Notes under the pieces: generated by a model
Database searches by the model: none
What the model saw: the letters and a program-made list of their open reading frames with translations, nothing else
What the model was told of the DNA's origin: nothing
Translations under genes and position numbers: made by a program
Source: Paraktedonobacter sp964250225
GTDB lineage: Bacteria; Chloroflexota; Ktedonobacteria; Ktedonobacterales; Ktedonobacteraceae
Direction of reading: 5' to 3'
DNA: 64,000 nt
NCBI GenBank assembly: GCA_964250225.1
Contig: CAXUEY010000003.1
Coordinates: 20,347-84,346, forward strand
Shown: one piece after another, positions 1 to 8,839 of the stretch
Position numbering within the stretch: position 1 is the first letter of the stretch
Layout of the letters: every line of letters starts with the position of its first letter

Positions 1-1293
1 TTTGTCGGTGGGGTCGATGTGATGGTGGAGAGCAACGGCGATTTTGACCGTTGGGATACCAAAGGGCATCCGTATCACACGCCGCTCCGCCTCAATAAAG
101 ATGGCAAGATGCCACATAGCTGGCACGACGTTCACACCCTTTTCTCCGGTCCCGCTGTGGCAGATGTCGAACGGAACTTTCGCGAGCGTTGGAATGCCGT
201 GGTTGATCTTCACCAGTTCGATCCTGCCCTATGCCTCGCTGAACCTGCCGCCGTTCCCCAGAAAACGCGGCGTAGCGCGTATGCCGCAGATATGCCCCAG
301 ATCCAGGTGATACGCACCATTCCTCAGGGCATCTATCGCTTTGCCCCAGAGGACGGCATTGCCACGATTTTGGAGACGTATCAGCGCGCTTTTGCGGGCG
401 CGCAACGCTTTATCTATCTGGAGAATCAATATTTTTGGCAGCGCGCCTTTCTGGGCTTTGAAAACCCGGCCTTAGGTGTGCCTCATCCTGATATGGAGAA
501 GTTGTTTCGCGTGCTGGCTGAGGCTCTGGCACGCGGGGTCGTGGTCACCCTCGTTCTGCCTGATAACCCGAATGTGGGACGGGAATTCACGGATGAGGGG
601 CTGAGTTTATTGTGGGAGATGGCTCCTCAAGCGGCGGTTGCGGGCAGACTGAAGGTGTATACGCTGGGATCATCCTTGCAGCAAGATGGGCATACGTTTT
701 ATCGCTCCATTTATGTGCATGCCAAGACCACGATTGTCGATGACTGCTGGGTCACGCTGGGTTCGGCCAACTTGAACAATCGAGGCATGCGCGACGATAC
801 CGAGTTGAATGTCGCCATCCTGCATGCAGAACTGGCCCAACGCTTACGTATGCTGTTGATGGCCGAGCATTTAGGGCTGTGCGACGAAGATACACTTTTC
901 CAGATGCTCGATACATTGGGGCGCGTGCAGTTATCCGAGGATCAGGGTAAGATGGCGCGTTTCACCACTACCCTCAAACGCTGGACACGCGCTCGACTGG
1001 ACCCCAGCAGCCCCGCCATACTGGTCCAGCAACCGATGAACGCCGCATTGGGACGGCAATGGGCAACATTGCTGACACAGCTTGGTGACCCGCTCAAGGG
1101 GGCAGCGTTGTTTGCGAAACAGGCACAGGAAAATCTGCAAGCGGTGAGGGTGGGGCGTCCACTGAGCGGGCATCTACTGCCCTATATCCCTCATGAGCGA
1201 GCACAGGATTATGCCGTTGAGGTCCACGCGGTCAATGGTTGGCTGGATGTTTTGCCTGATCCTCAGATGGAGAAAGCGGCAACTGTCTCGTAA
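1..1293 (+). CDS. Phospholipase D-like protein, C-terminal part (5' end outside window)
   Basis: The reading frame is open from the first base, and the first residues (FVGGVD) are the tail of a first HKD motif, so the start lies upstream. The second HKD motif is complete near positions 715-790 (VHAKTTIVDD followed by LGSANLNNRGM). Together they mark a PLD-superfamily phosphodiesterase or phosphatidyltransferase that acts on phospholipid headgroups or similar diesters. The segment between the motifs (LENQYFW, VTLVLPDNP) also fits the long bacterial PLD family. The last 120 residues carry no motif I recognise. No membrane segment is seen in the visible part. The substrate cannot be told from sequence. 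A second, unrelated PLD-type lipoprotein lies at 56671-57756. Confidence 0.85.
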   Translation, partial: FVGGVDVMVESNGDFDRWDTKGHPYHTPLRLNKDGKMPHSWHDVHTLFSGPAVADVERNFRERWNAVVDLHQFDPALCLAEPAAVPQKTRRSAYAADMPQIQVIRTIPQGIYRFAPEDGIATILETYQRAFAGAQRFIYLENQYFWQRAFLGFENPALGVPHPDMEKLFRVLAEALARGVVVTLVLPDNPNVGREFTDEGLSLLWEMAPQAAVAGRLKVYTLGSSLQQDGHTFYRSIYVHAKTTIVDDCWVTLGSANLNNRGMRDDTELNVAILHAELAQRLRMLLMAEHLGLCDEDTLFQMLDTLGRVQLSEDQGKMARFTTTLKRWTRARLDPSSPAILVQQPMNAALGRQWATLLTQLGDPLKGAALFAKQAQENLQAVRVGRPLSGHLLPYIPHERAQDYAVEVHAVNGWLDVLPDPQMEKAATVS

Positions 1294-1326
1294 TTCTCCT
1301 CTCTTCCTCTGGAACAGGAGATGCAT

Positions 1327-1371
1327 ATGTTTCATAACAGTAAGCGATGGGAGATACAGAAATACCTATGA
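1327..1371 (+). CDS. Possible 14-residue leader peptide
   Basis: An AGGAG box at 1316-1320 sits 6 bases before ATG 1327, which opens a 14-codon frame (MFHNSKRWEIQKYL). Its TGA overlaps the ATG at 1368 of the DUF1003 gene as ATGA. The DUF1003 gene itself has no good ribosome site, so translational coupling through this short frame is plausible. No amino-acid run typical of an attenuator is present. It could also be a chance frame. Confidence 0.3.
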   Translation: MFHNSKRWEIQKYL

Positions 1372-2015
1372 ACGGACGCAACCCCTTTATAGAGAAGAAA
1401 ACGACTCCACCGGTGGAAGTTGTACCGAAGAAAACGCCACCTATGAAAGATAAAGTGAAGAAAACGCCGCCAGCGCAAGATGAGTCGAAGAAAACAAATC
1501 TCGATGATTTTGTTGATCAGAATCTTGAAAACATCGTCGAATATCAGTTGCGCGCGGAAAAAGATCTCGATCAGCAACAGCGCGTTATCGAAATGCTCAC
1601 CCGCAATGTTGGTCGACCTCGCTTTCTGTATGGCCTCCTGCTTATTGTGATACTCTGGATAGCATTTCAGCAATTGCTGGCCATGTTCGGGATGCGACCC
1701 CCTGATCCATCTCCTTTCAACTGGCTGCAAGGCCTGATTAGCCTGACGGCGTTGGCGGTGACTGTTATGGTGCTGATTATGCAAAACAGGCAGGCGCAAT
1801 ACTCAGAGCACCGCCGTCATCTGGATCTCCAGGTAAACTTGCTGGTGGAGCAGAAGGTCACCAAAGTAATCGCCTTATTGGAAGAACTTCGTCGTGATCT
1901 GCCCTCGGTCCATGATCGCGTTGATAGGCAGGCGGAAGCGTTGCAGGAAATTGTCGATCCCCAAGAGATTCTGCGCGCACTGCAAAACAGGCTTGATGAT
2001 ACTCCCCCTGAATAA
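1368..2015 (+). CDS. DUF1003 family membrane protein
   Basis: The core matches DUF1003: a GRPRFLYGLLLIVILWIAF membrane segment, a second hydrophobic segment after the PSPFNWLQG turn, then the conserved MQNRQAQ/HRRHLD polar stretch and a helical, probably coiled-coil tail with an EELRRDL segment. DUF1003 proteins are integral membrane proteins of unknown function. The N-terminus is unusual: Lys/Pro/Thr-rich with three spaced KKT(T)PP units, a low-complexity cytoplasmic arm. I prefer ATG 1368 because it overlaps the stop of an upstream short frame; ATG 1347 is in the same frame and is the alternative, also without a ribosome site. The gene ends at a very strong stem-loop. Confidence 0.8.
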   Translation: MNGRNPFIEKKTTPPVEVVPKKTPPMKDKVKKTPPAQDESKKTNLDDFVDQNLENIVEYQLRAEKDLDQQQRVIEMLTRNVGRPRFLYGLLLIVILWIAFQQLLAMFGMRPPDPSPFNWLQGLISLTALAVTVMVLIMQNRQAQYSEHRRHLDLQVNLLVEQKVTKVIALLEELRRDLPSVHDRVDRQAEALQEIVDPQEILRALQNRLDDTPPE

Positions 2016-2017
2016 GT

Positions 2018-2073
2018 GTTTATTTATGTATACGCTTCTCTTTTCCAGCGGAGAAGCGTATACATAAATAAAC
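2018..2073. terminator. Bidirectional stem-loop, 23-bp perfect arms
   Basis: Bases 2018-2040 and 2051-2073 are exact reverse complements (23 bp) around a 10-base loop. The stem lies 2 bases after the DUF1003 stop and 13 bases before the recQ stop on the other strand, the position expected for a terminator shared by convergent genes. It is AT-rich at the base and has no separate T-tract. Confidence 0.8.
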
Positions 2074-2086
2074 GGCTTTCTACATG

Positions 2087-3167
2087 CTACTTGACCGCAC
2101 TCAATAGCCCATTAGTGGTCACGATCTCGATTGAGAGCGTTTTGTATCCTACATCATCAAACAGCACAACAATCTTATCCTCTTCGTAACGCATCACCAG
2201 ACCCTCCCCCCAACTGCTATGGGTGACACGACTACTGGTGGGGAAAGGCATCGGGCTGCTCTCCTTCGCGGTTAAGCCACTCTCGCAGGTGTCGCAGCAA
2301 CTACAGGGGGCGTTCAGCTCCTCGCCAAAATAGTTCAGCAAATATTTGCGTCGGCAGTCCGCGCTCTCGGCATAGCCCTGGACCATCGCCAGACGTGAGC
2401 GCACAACCTGACGCCGGTTCTCGTGGAAGCGCACGGCCTCGTTCGCGATTTTGTTTAGATTGACCGGCTTCTTGCCGGGTTGGACCTTGCCATCGGGTAA
2501 GATTTTGACGACCCCCAGTTCTTCCAGATACCCTAAGACCTGTGTCAATCGCGTTTGTGAAACATCTAGCTCTTCTTTGAGCACTTTGGGATCGCTGACT
2601 CCGCCATGCTCATGTACTACGCGGGCGATTATCTCTACCTCGTCGATCTCAACTTTTCCGCGACTGGTGAGAAAACTACGCAGACCAAGATCTTTGGGGT
2701 TATAGAAGAGGATGGCTTCTGCTTTCTCACCATCGCGGCCCGCCCGCCCAATTTCCTGATAATATGCATCGACCGAATCGCTGATCTCGTAGTGATACAC
2801 GAAACGGACATTGCTCTTGTTCACTCCCATCCCAAAGGCGGTGGTGGCGACGATGACCTCAAACGTATCTTGCATAAAGGCGGTCTGGGCCTGGGCGCGT
2901 TTCTTCGGGTTCATGCCCGCGTGGTAGGCTATTGCTCGGATATTCTGCGTACACAGATGTTGCGCTAACTCTTCAGCGTGTAATCAGCAAAGAGGCTGCC
3001 TGATAGATAAAGGACTTCCCTGAGCCGGTTGGCATCACTGCCAGCGTGTCGTGACCATTCAGCAGGGCCTGAATAGCCGTTTCCTGACCTGGACGTAGCG
3101 CGTCGTAATGCATCTTATTACGCGTAATACGCCGCAAGCGCCGCCTATTGTTCCATCGTTTAAACAT
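2087..3167 (-). pseudogene. recQ: RecQ-family DNA helicase with internal deletion
   Basis: The N-terminal piece (from ATG 3167) holds the RecQ opening (LRPGQETAIQALL) and Walker A (MPTGSGKSFIYQ). After about 60 residues it runs into a TGA at the junction near 2973. In another frame the sequence then resumes at the helicase C-lobe (AEELAQHLCTQNIRAIAYHAGMN), followed by motifs V and VI (TTAFGMGVNKSNVRFV, YYQEIGRAGRDG), the four-Cys zinc site (CRRKYLLNYFG, CSCCDTC), the winged-helix domain and a C-terminal KOW-like tail. Motifs Ia, II (the DExH box) and III are missing, about 200 residues compared with the family. ATP hydrolysis should be impossible, so this is a pseudogene unless the assembly is collapsed here. 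The stop of an upstream coding remnant overlaps the start. Confidence 0.85.
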
Positions 3168-3463
3168 GCGTCCTACTTTGTTCATCCATGCTGAAGAAAT
3201 TCCAGCCAGACAGTTTTCGTGAAGGGAGTTTCCACGCCGCCTCTTGCTTTGCGCGAAGTAGATGTGCACGAATCACTTCCCTGTGCATTATCTTGACGGT
3301 CCCACGGTGCGATCCGATGGGGCGCGTCGTCGTCCTGCACATACTCTTCATTTTCAATACGTACCAGTGCGCTATCACGTAGACGCCCAATGATCACCAG
3401 GACTTTTGTATCGTGAGTTGGTAAATATGCCTGAAACGAGTCATTCGCTTCATGGTGAATAGG
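3160..3463 (-). pseudogene. Unrecognised coding remnant overlapping the recQ start
   Basis: Two frames on the minus strand look like pieces of one protein: from 3463 a stretch reading THDTKVLVIIGRLRDSALV, then ENEEYVQDDDAPHRIAPWDR, and one base off, VKIMHREVIRAHLLRAKQEA ending at TAA 3162-3160. That stop sits inside the recQ start (ATGTTTAA), the arrangement of translationally coupled genes. The frame change falls near 3300. No ATG precedes the first part; GTG 3397 is the only usable start. I do not recognise the family. It may have decayed together with recQ. Confidence 0.35.
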
Positions 3464-3473
3464 TCAACTTTGA

Positions 3474-3479
3474 TATAAT
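3474..3479 (+). promoter_or_regulatory. -10 box (TATAAT) upstream of the beta-galactosidase gene
   Basis: A perfect TATAAT at 3474-3479 lies 66 bases before the preferred GTG start of the GH35 gene. No convincing -35 hexamer is found at 16-19 bases upstream. Confidence 0.45.
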
Positions 3480-3545
3480 ACTGATAAGAAGAAAACAAGT
3501 TCTGATTGGTGTATGCAAAAATTACAACCTGGAAAGGACACTATC

Positions 3546-5291
3546 GTGAGCACATTCACGTATAACGAGCACCATTTTTTGTTGGATGGAGAGCCATTTC
3601 GCCTGCTCTCAGGGGCGATGCACTATTTTCGCGTCCCTGTCGCCAGTTGGGATGATCGCTTCGCAAAGCTGCGGGCGATGGGCTTGAATACGGTCGAGAC
3701 CTATGTGGCCTGGAACCTGCATGAGCCGCGCCAGGGGGAATTTCACTTCGAGGGCAATCTGGACGTGGCGGAGTATATTCGCTGTGCCGCGCGCCACGAT
3801 TTGCGGGTGATTGTGCGTTCTGGTCCCTATATTTGCGCTGAGTGGGACCTGGGTGGCCTGCCCGCGTGGTTGCTCAAAGATCCGGGCACGCGTCTGCGCT
3901 GCGCTCATCCCCCCTATCTTCAGGCGGTGGATCGCTTCTTTGACGCGCTTCTGCCGCGGTTGACTCCCTTGCAAATTACGCGCGGCGGCCCCATTCTTGC
4001 CATGCAGGTCGAGAACGAGTACGGCAGCTATGGCAACGACAAAGAATATTTGCGCTACCTGGAAGACGGCCTGCGCGCGCGTGGCGTCGAGGTGCTGCTC
4101 TTCACCTCGGATGGCCCTACCGACGAAATGCTGCACAATGGCACGCTCCCTCATCTCTTGAAAACCGTCAATTATGGTTCGCGGGCCACAACAGCGTTTG
4201 CCATGCTGCGTACCTACCAGCCTGATGGACCATTGATGTGTATGGAATTCTGGAACGGCTGGTTCGATCATTGGGGCGAGTCGCACCATACCCGCGAACC
4301 GGAGGACGCTGCCGCCACGCTAGACGAAATCCTGGCCAGCGGCGCTTCGGTCAACTTCTATATGTTTCACGGTGGCACCAACTTTGGCTTCCTGAATGGC
4401 GCTAACGAGTTCAAGGGACTTTATCTACCGACGACCACCAGCTACGACTACGACGCGCCCCTCAGCGAGGCTGGCGATCCCACGCCCAAGTACTATCGTT
4501 ATCGCGAGGTGTTGGGGAAATACGTCGAGCTGTCCGACCTGCCACTGCCCGAACCTGCCCCCAAACAGGCCATCGATAGCGTGCAGGTGCGCGAGTCGGT
4601 CGGGCTGTTTGAGGCGCTCCCAACGCTGGCCGAGCCACATCCGACCGTCACTCCTGAACCAATGGAATATTTCGACCAGAACTACGGCTTTATCCTCTAT
4701 CGTACGACCCTCACTGGCCCTCGTTCTGAAGCGGAACTCACCGTGCTCGGCCTGCATGATCGTGCCCAGGTCTTCGGGAACGGCGAATTGCTGGGGACAC
4801 TCACACGCGGTCCCGCCGAGACTTCACTGCCCCTGAGCGTCCCGGCTGAGGGCCTGACGCTCGATATCCTGGTCGAGAACATGGGGCGCATCAACTTCGG
4901 GTCCGCTCTGCTGGACCGCAAAGGGATTACCGATGGCGTGCTGCTCGGTCAGCAATATCTCTATCACTGGAGCGTCTACCCTTTGCCGCTTGAGCACCTC
5001 GACGCTCTGCCTTTCCAGCGTAACGAGCAGCAGAATGGGCCAGCCTTCTATCGCGCGCACTTTGAGACGACAAGCCAGCATGATACCTTTTTAGCTCTGC
5101 CCGGTTGGACCAAAGGCGTATGCTGGCTCAACGGCTTCAACCTCGGTCGCTACTGGCAGATCGGACCGCAGCAGACACTCTACGTCCCCGGTTCGCTGTT
5201 CCAATCCGGCACAAACGAGCTGGTGATCTTTGAGTTGCATGAAACTGGCGAGCGCGTGGTTGAGTTCCGCGCCCAACCGGAGTTTATCTGA
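3546..5291 (+). CDS. Beta-galactosidase, glycoside hydrolase family 35
   Basis: Family GH35 retaining beta-galactosidase, cleaving terminal beta-galactosyl residues from oligosaccharides or plant galactans. The (beta/alpha)8 domain starts at once (LSGAMHYFRVP, GLNTVETYVAWNLHEP). The acid/base Glu lies in QVENEYGSYG (E158 in the numbering used here) and the nucleophile in CMEFWNGWFD (E234). HGGTNFGF and two C-terminal beta-rich galactose-binding-like regions follow, ending with the family-typical GWTKGVCWLNGFNLGRYW. At 581 residues the length is normal for compact bacterial members. No signal peptide is seen, so it is probably cytoplasmic. GTG 3546 is preferred because AAAGGA lies 7 bases upstream; the in-frame ATG 3513 has no ribosome site. 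It stands alone, without sugar transporter genes beside it. Confidence 0.95.
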   Translation: MSTFTYNEHHFLLDGEPFRLLSGAMHYFRVPVASWDDRFAKLRAMGLNTVETYVAWNLHEPRQGEFHFEGNLDVAEYIRCAARHDLRVIVRSGPYICAEWDLGGLPAWLLKDPGTRLRCAHPPYLQAVDRFFDALLPRLTPLQITRGGPILAMQVENEYGSYGNDKEYLRYLEDGLRARGVEVLLFTSDGPTDEMLHNGTLPHLLKTVNYGSRATTAFAMLRTYQPDGPLMCMEFWNGWFDHWGESHHTREPEDAAATLDEILASGASVNFYMFHGGTNFGFLNGANEFKGLYLPTTTSYDYDAPLSEAGDPTPKYYRYREVLGKYVELSDLPLPEPAPKQAIDSVQVRESVGLFEALPTLAEPHPTVTPEPMEYFDQNYGFILYRTTLTGPRSEAELTVLGLHDRAQVFGNGELLGTLTRGPAETSLPLSVPAEGLTLDILVENMGRINFGSALLDRKGITDGVLLGQQYLYHWSVYPLPLEHLDALPFQRNEQQNGPAFYRAHFETTSQHDTFLALPGWTKGVCWLNGFNLGRYWQIGPQQTLYVPGSLFQSGTNELVIFELHETGERVVEFRAQPEFI

Positions 5292-5401
5292 AGCAGCAAT
5301 CTTTTCCTGTAGTATCAGGGGTTTCCTTTTCCGTTAAACGAATGGCTGGCTTTTTGTGTTCAATCTGAGTGTGCATCTGGTTCGACTGTTCCTCCGAGGA
5401 A

Positions 5402-6400
5402 CTAGCTGAATGGATCGGTATGAATCAGCCCCAGACTGGCGAAGCTGAGCAAAAGCAGCATGATGGCGGCGAGGCGCGTGGGAAGAGTCTGCGGCTGCTC
5501 CGTTTGAACGGCTGCGGTTGGTTGCGTGTTGAGTGAGGAGACATCGGCCAGTTCGGGCATCTGGGACTGGAGAATAGGAGACGCCTCAGGGTCGATCAGC
5601 GCTGTCTGATAGGCTGTGGTTAGTGCGAGGGGCGTGGCGAAACGCAGTCTGGGCGTTTTTGCCAGCGCGCTGAAGAGCACTTGATCGAGTGCCGGCGAAA
5701 TCTGTGGATTGAGACTTGAGGGCAGAACAAGCGGTTCGCGCAAATGTTTTACACAAATCGATATAGGGTTTTTGCCCTGAAAAGGCACCTGGCCTGTCAA
5801 CATCTCGTAGAGCACTATGCCAAGCGCATAGATGTCGCTACTGGTATTGCAGGGGGTATTCATCAATTCGGGTGCCATATAATAGGGCGTTCCCAGCATA
5901 CACCCGGCTGCCGTGAGCGTGCTGACTCCTCCCACTTTCCTGGCCAATCCAAAATCCGCCAGCCAGACATGCTGCGTTTCATCAAGTAAAATATTGCCGG
6001 GTTTAATGTCGCGATGGATCATACCCCTGGTGTGCAAAAAATGGAGCGCGTCCGCGACCTGCCCCAGAATGGTGCCAGCCTCCTCTGCACTCAACGGCCC
6101 CGCGGCAAGACGCTCTTTTAAACTGCCACAAGCGATATACGGCATCACATAATAATACACGCCGCCCTGTTGCCCATGATCTACTGTTGGGATAATATGG
6201 GGATGCTGCACCATCATGAGCGTTTGCACTTCCCTTTGAAAGCGCAGACAATCATCCTCATCTTCTGCGTGGACAATTTTGACGGCGTAGAGCTGCTCGT
6301 CGTTCGTACGAGAAGCAAGATAGATCTCCGACATGCCTCCGCGAGCCAGTAGACGTTCTAGATGATATGATCCCAGTGTTGTGCCGCTGATTTCGTCCAT
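5402..6400 (-). CDS. Membrane-tethered Ser/Thr protein kinase (Hanks type)
   Basis: A PknB-like kinase domain covers about residues 12-275: glycine loop LARGGMSEIYLA, catalytic Lys41 in AVKIV, HRDIKPGN catalytic loop, DFGLA, and APE in the activation segment (TPYYMAPE). All catalytic residues are present. A Ser/Thr/Gln-rich linker follows and then one hydrophobic segment (LAAIMLLLLSFASLGLI) only a few residues from the C-terminus. Unlike PknB it has no PASTA or other extracellular sensor: it is tail-anchored with the whole kinase in the cytoplasm. Its substrate is unknown. It is divergent from the OppA-like gene across a 412-base spacer that carries a 20-bp tandem repeat. Confidence 0.93.
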   Translation of the reverse strand: MDEISGTTLGSYHLERLLARGGMSEIYLASRTNDEQLYAVKIVHAEDEDDCLRFQREVQTLMMVQHPHIIPTVDHGQQGGVYYYVMPYIACGSLKERLAAGPLSAEEAGTILGQVADALHFLHTRGMIHRDIKPGNILLDETQHVWLADFGLARKVGGVSTLTAAGCMLGTPYYMAPELMNTPCNTSSDIYALGIVLYEMLTGQVPFQGKNPISICVKHLREPLVLPSSLNPQISPALDQVLFSALAKTPRLRFATPLALTTAYQTALIDPEASPILQSQMPELADVSSLNTQPTAAVQTEQPQTLPTRLAAIMLLLLSFASLGLIHTDPFS

Positions 6401-6812
6401 TTTCTCACTCTTCTAACAGGGTATCCTCGCTCTCTTGCTTACACGTCTCAATTTCACACAGGGTGTCAGGTCGAATCTCTTTATATGTATGAGTTTAAGG
6501 ATATGAAGCAGCTTATCAGGCTGATTGAGCAAGCTATCCACATATCTATGTTCTCAGCGTATTCTAACATTCCTCAGAATATTCTAATATTTATAGCGTG
6601 CAAAAAATGCATATAAGATATCTTGCGTTATAGATATGAAAGATTGAGGATCTGATCAGGGTGAAACAGACCCAGAAGTCACTAATTTGTCTAAAAGGGG
6701 GAGAAATGCGTGAGGTTTTATGTATAATCAACGTAGTTAAACACATACCACAAAGATGGGAATGGTGAGTACCTTTTCCCTCAGTATCTTTTCCTTCTAG
6801 GAAGGACCTTCT
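6401..6812. other. Divergent intergenic region (kinase / OppA-like)
   Basis: No gene is seen in these 412 bases. They are AT-rich and contain the tandem repeat at 6551-6590 and a TATAAT at 6723-6728 on the plus strand without a clear -35 box, about 85 bases before the OppA-like start. An AAGGA ribosome site precedes that start. Confidence 0.5.
6551..6590. repeat. Two tandem 20-bp imperfect repeats
   Basis: Units 6551-6570 and 6571-6590 agree at 16 of 20 positions (common core TCAGnnTATTCTAAyAT). The 20-base period equals about two helical turns, so a dimeric regulator could bind both on one face. They lie between two divergent genes. Confidence 0.5.
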
Positions 6813-8585
6813 ATGCAATTTGGCAAAACAAAGATCTTTGGATTTCTGGTAACCCTCCTCTGTCTGGTTTCCGTGCTGGTCACAGCCTGTGGAAATCAAA
6901 ATACGACGGACCAGAGCAAGATGGCGCCCAAAAGCCAGCAACACATGACCTTCGCTTTCGAGGGTGGCAAAGGTGCAGGCGATATCAGCACCTTTGACCC
7001 CGCTCAGACTGCAGATCTTTCATCCTTTCAGGCCGAACTGTTGGTGTTTACCGGCCTGGTTCAGTTGGATAACAACATGCAGGTCCAGCCATGCCTGGCC
7101 TCCTCCTGGGATATCAGTGCTGACCGTTTGACCTGGACGTTCCATCTGAAACCTCATCTGCAATTCAGTGATGGCACCACTCTGGATGCCAATGATGTGG
7201 CTTATAGTTTCAACCGTGCTCTGAGTCCCGCTGTTCAGACCTTGAGCGGCGACCTCGCCAGCAACTACCTGGGTGTGCTAAAAGACGCCGCAGCCTTTAC
7301 TACTGGCGGCGCTGGTGCTCCTAGCACCCTGATCGGCGATAGCATCATTGTCAAAGACCCCAATACCCTGCAATTAATCCTGACGAAGAGCACTAGCTAT
7401 TTTCTGGGGGATCTCTCCACTGCGGTCGCGTGGGTGGTTGAGAAAAGCGTGATTGAGAAGTGGGGCAACAACAATTGGACCGACCATCTGGCCGATCACG
7501 GTGGTCAGGGCGGTGATGGTCCTTTCAAGGTGTTGAGCTATGACCACAATACCGGCATCAAGTTCGTGCCCAACCCCTATTACAGTGGCCAGCACCCGCT
7601 CCTCCAGGAAGTGACATATGCTTTCTACAAGACATCAGAGACAGGCTACAAAGCTTATCAGGCAAATCAGGCGGATCAAGCCACCGTGCCCGCTGCTCTG
7701 GTCCCGACAGAGAAGGCGAAACTGGGGTCGCAGTATAATCAGACCCCCATTTTGGGCATGACCTACCTCACTATGAACTACCTGTTCAAACCGTTTGACA
7801 ATATTAAAATTCGTCAGGCGTTTGAACTGGCCATCAATAAAGATGTGCTTGCCAGCTCTATCTATAATAGCCTCGTCACGCCAACCTGTCATATAGTGCC
7901 CTCGGGTGAGCCTGGCTACAACCAGAATCTGACCTGTCCGCATGGCGCGCCCACATCGGGCAATACGGGTCTGGCGAAACAACTGCTGACAGAAGGCATG
8001 AAGGAAGAGCATGTGACGACGCTTCCCCCCGTCTCTTTCGTCTACTTCACTGACAGCACCATTCAGGCGAAATTGGCCGCTTCCCTGCACCAGATGTGGC
8101 TTACTGCTCTGGGTGTGAACGTGCAATTACAGAGTATGGACTTCAACATATGGCTCACTAAGACCTCTCAGTCTGTGTGCCCGACTCCTGCCACTCCTGC
8201 CCAATGCCTGAACCAGGGTTTGCAGTTCTCGTATGGCGGCTATACCGCTGACTACCCCGATCCGCAGGACTGGACCTCCCTGCAGCTCGGCACCGGTTCT
8301 AGCAATAACCTGGTCAACTATGGCGACAACTTCTCTACGGACGCGGCTACCCAGCTTGCTACACAGAAAGGCCTGACGACTGCCGATGCCATGCCTAATG
8401 GTCCCGCCCGTTATCACGCCTATAATCAGTTAGAGCAGCAAATGGTCAACGATGTGGCCTGGTGTTCGCTCTTCCAGCGCAGTAATGAAGAGGCCAACAA
8501 ACCCTGGGTCATTGGCTGGAAAGATAACGGTATACTAGGTGTGCCCCCCGATTATTGGGCGCATGTCTACATCGCCGCCCATTGA
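6813..8585 (+). CDS. Oligopeptide-type ABC transporter substrate-binding lipoprotein
   Basis: Family 5 extracellular solute-binding protein (OppA/DppA type), the extracytoplasmic receptor that hands peptides or similar solutes to an ABC importer. The N-terminus is a lipoprotein signal (MQFGKTKIF, hydrophobic core, lipobox VTAC with the modified Cys at residue 26). Typical family blocks are seen: LASSWDISADRLTWTFHLK, FSDGTTLDANDVAYSFNRAL, GDGPFKVLSYDHNTG and IRQAFELAINKDVL. The mature protein is of normal size. A GGAAGGA ribosome site precedes ATG 6813. No permease or ATPase genes are adjacent, so it must work with components encoded elsewhere. It ends before a structured, gap-containing region. 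Confidence 0.93.
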   Translation: MQFGKTKIFGFLVTLLCLVSVLVTACGNQNTTDQSKMAPKSQQHMTFAFEGGKGAGDISTFDPAQTADLSSFQAELLVFTGLVQLDNNMQVQPCLASSWDISADRLTWTFHLKPHLQFSDGTTLDANDVAYSFNRALSPAVQTLSGDLASNYLGVLKDAAAFTTGGAGAPSTLIGDSIIVKDPNTLQLILTKSTSYFLGDLSTAVAWVVEKSVIEKWGNNNWTDHLADHGGQGGDGPFKVLSYDHNTGIKFVPNPYYSGQHPLLQEVTYAFYKTSETGYKAYQANQADQATVPAALVPTEKAKLGSQYNQTPILGMTYLTMNYLFKPFDNIKIRQAFELAINKDVLASSIYNSLVTPTCHIVPSGEPGYNQNLTCPHGAPTSGNTGLAKQLLTEGMKEEHVTTLPPVSFVYFTDSTIQAKLAASLHQMWLTALGVNVQLQSMDFNIWLTKTSQSVCPTPATPAQCLNQGLQFSYGGYTADYPDPQDWTSLQLGTGSSNNLVNYGDNFSTDAATQLATQKGLTTADAMPNGPARYHAYNQLEQQMVNDVAWCSLFQRSNEEANKPWVIGWKDNGILGVPPDYWAHVYIAAH

Positions 8586-8609
8586 TCCTCTGAAACATCG
8601 GGATGCTTG

Positions 8610-8760
8610 AAAAAGCCGAGCGGGGGTGGCCCCACCAGGCCGCCCCGGGGGGGTTTTTGGCGCCCGACCCAACAAAAAATTTNNNNNNNNNNTCTTAACC
8701 TTGGGTTTGCTCAAAAAGCCCCCGCGGGCTCACCCACCCGTCCTCCCCGCTCGGCTTTTT
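8610..8760. terminator. Pair of inverted terminator hairpins flanking an assembly gap
   Basis: Bases 8610-8625 and 8745-8760 are exact 16-base reverse complements (AAAAAGCCGAGCGGGG). The right copy forms its own stem with 8713-8720 (AAAAAGCC/GGCTTTTT plus an inner GCGGG/CCCGC). The left copy has the same plan, but its sequence is a run of G and C homopolymers that looks error-prone. This suits a terminator for each of the convergent OppA-like and SGNH genes, or one terminator artificially duplicated at the gap 8683-8692. Confidence 0.6.
8683..8692. other. Assembly gap (10 N)
   Basis: Ten N, a placeholder length, inside the G/C-rich inverted repeat; the true distance is unknown. Confidence 0.95.
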
Positions 8761-8839
8761 GGCAGACGATCCAGAAGAAACTATTCGTTCGGCTTGATGC
8801 AATGGGGAAGGCTCCCAGATGATATGCTCTGGGAATCTA

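Noticed and set aside
3609..4289. Long antisense frame inside the beta-galactosidase gene
   Set aside because: Shadow of a gene with both catalytic glutamates and full family length.
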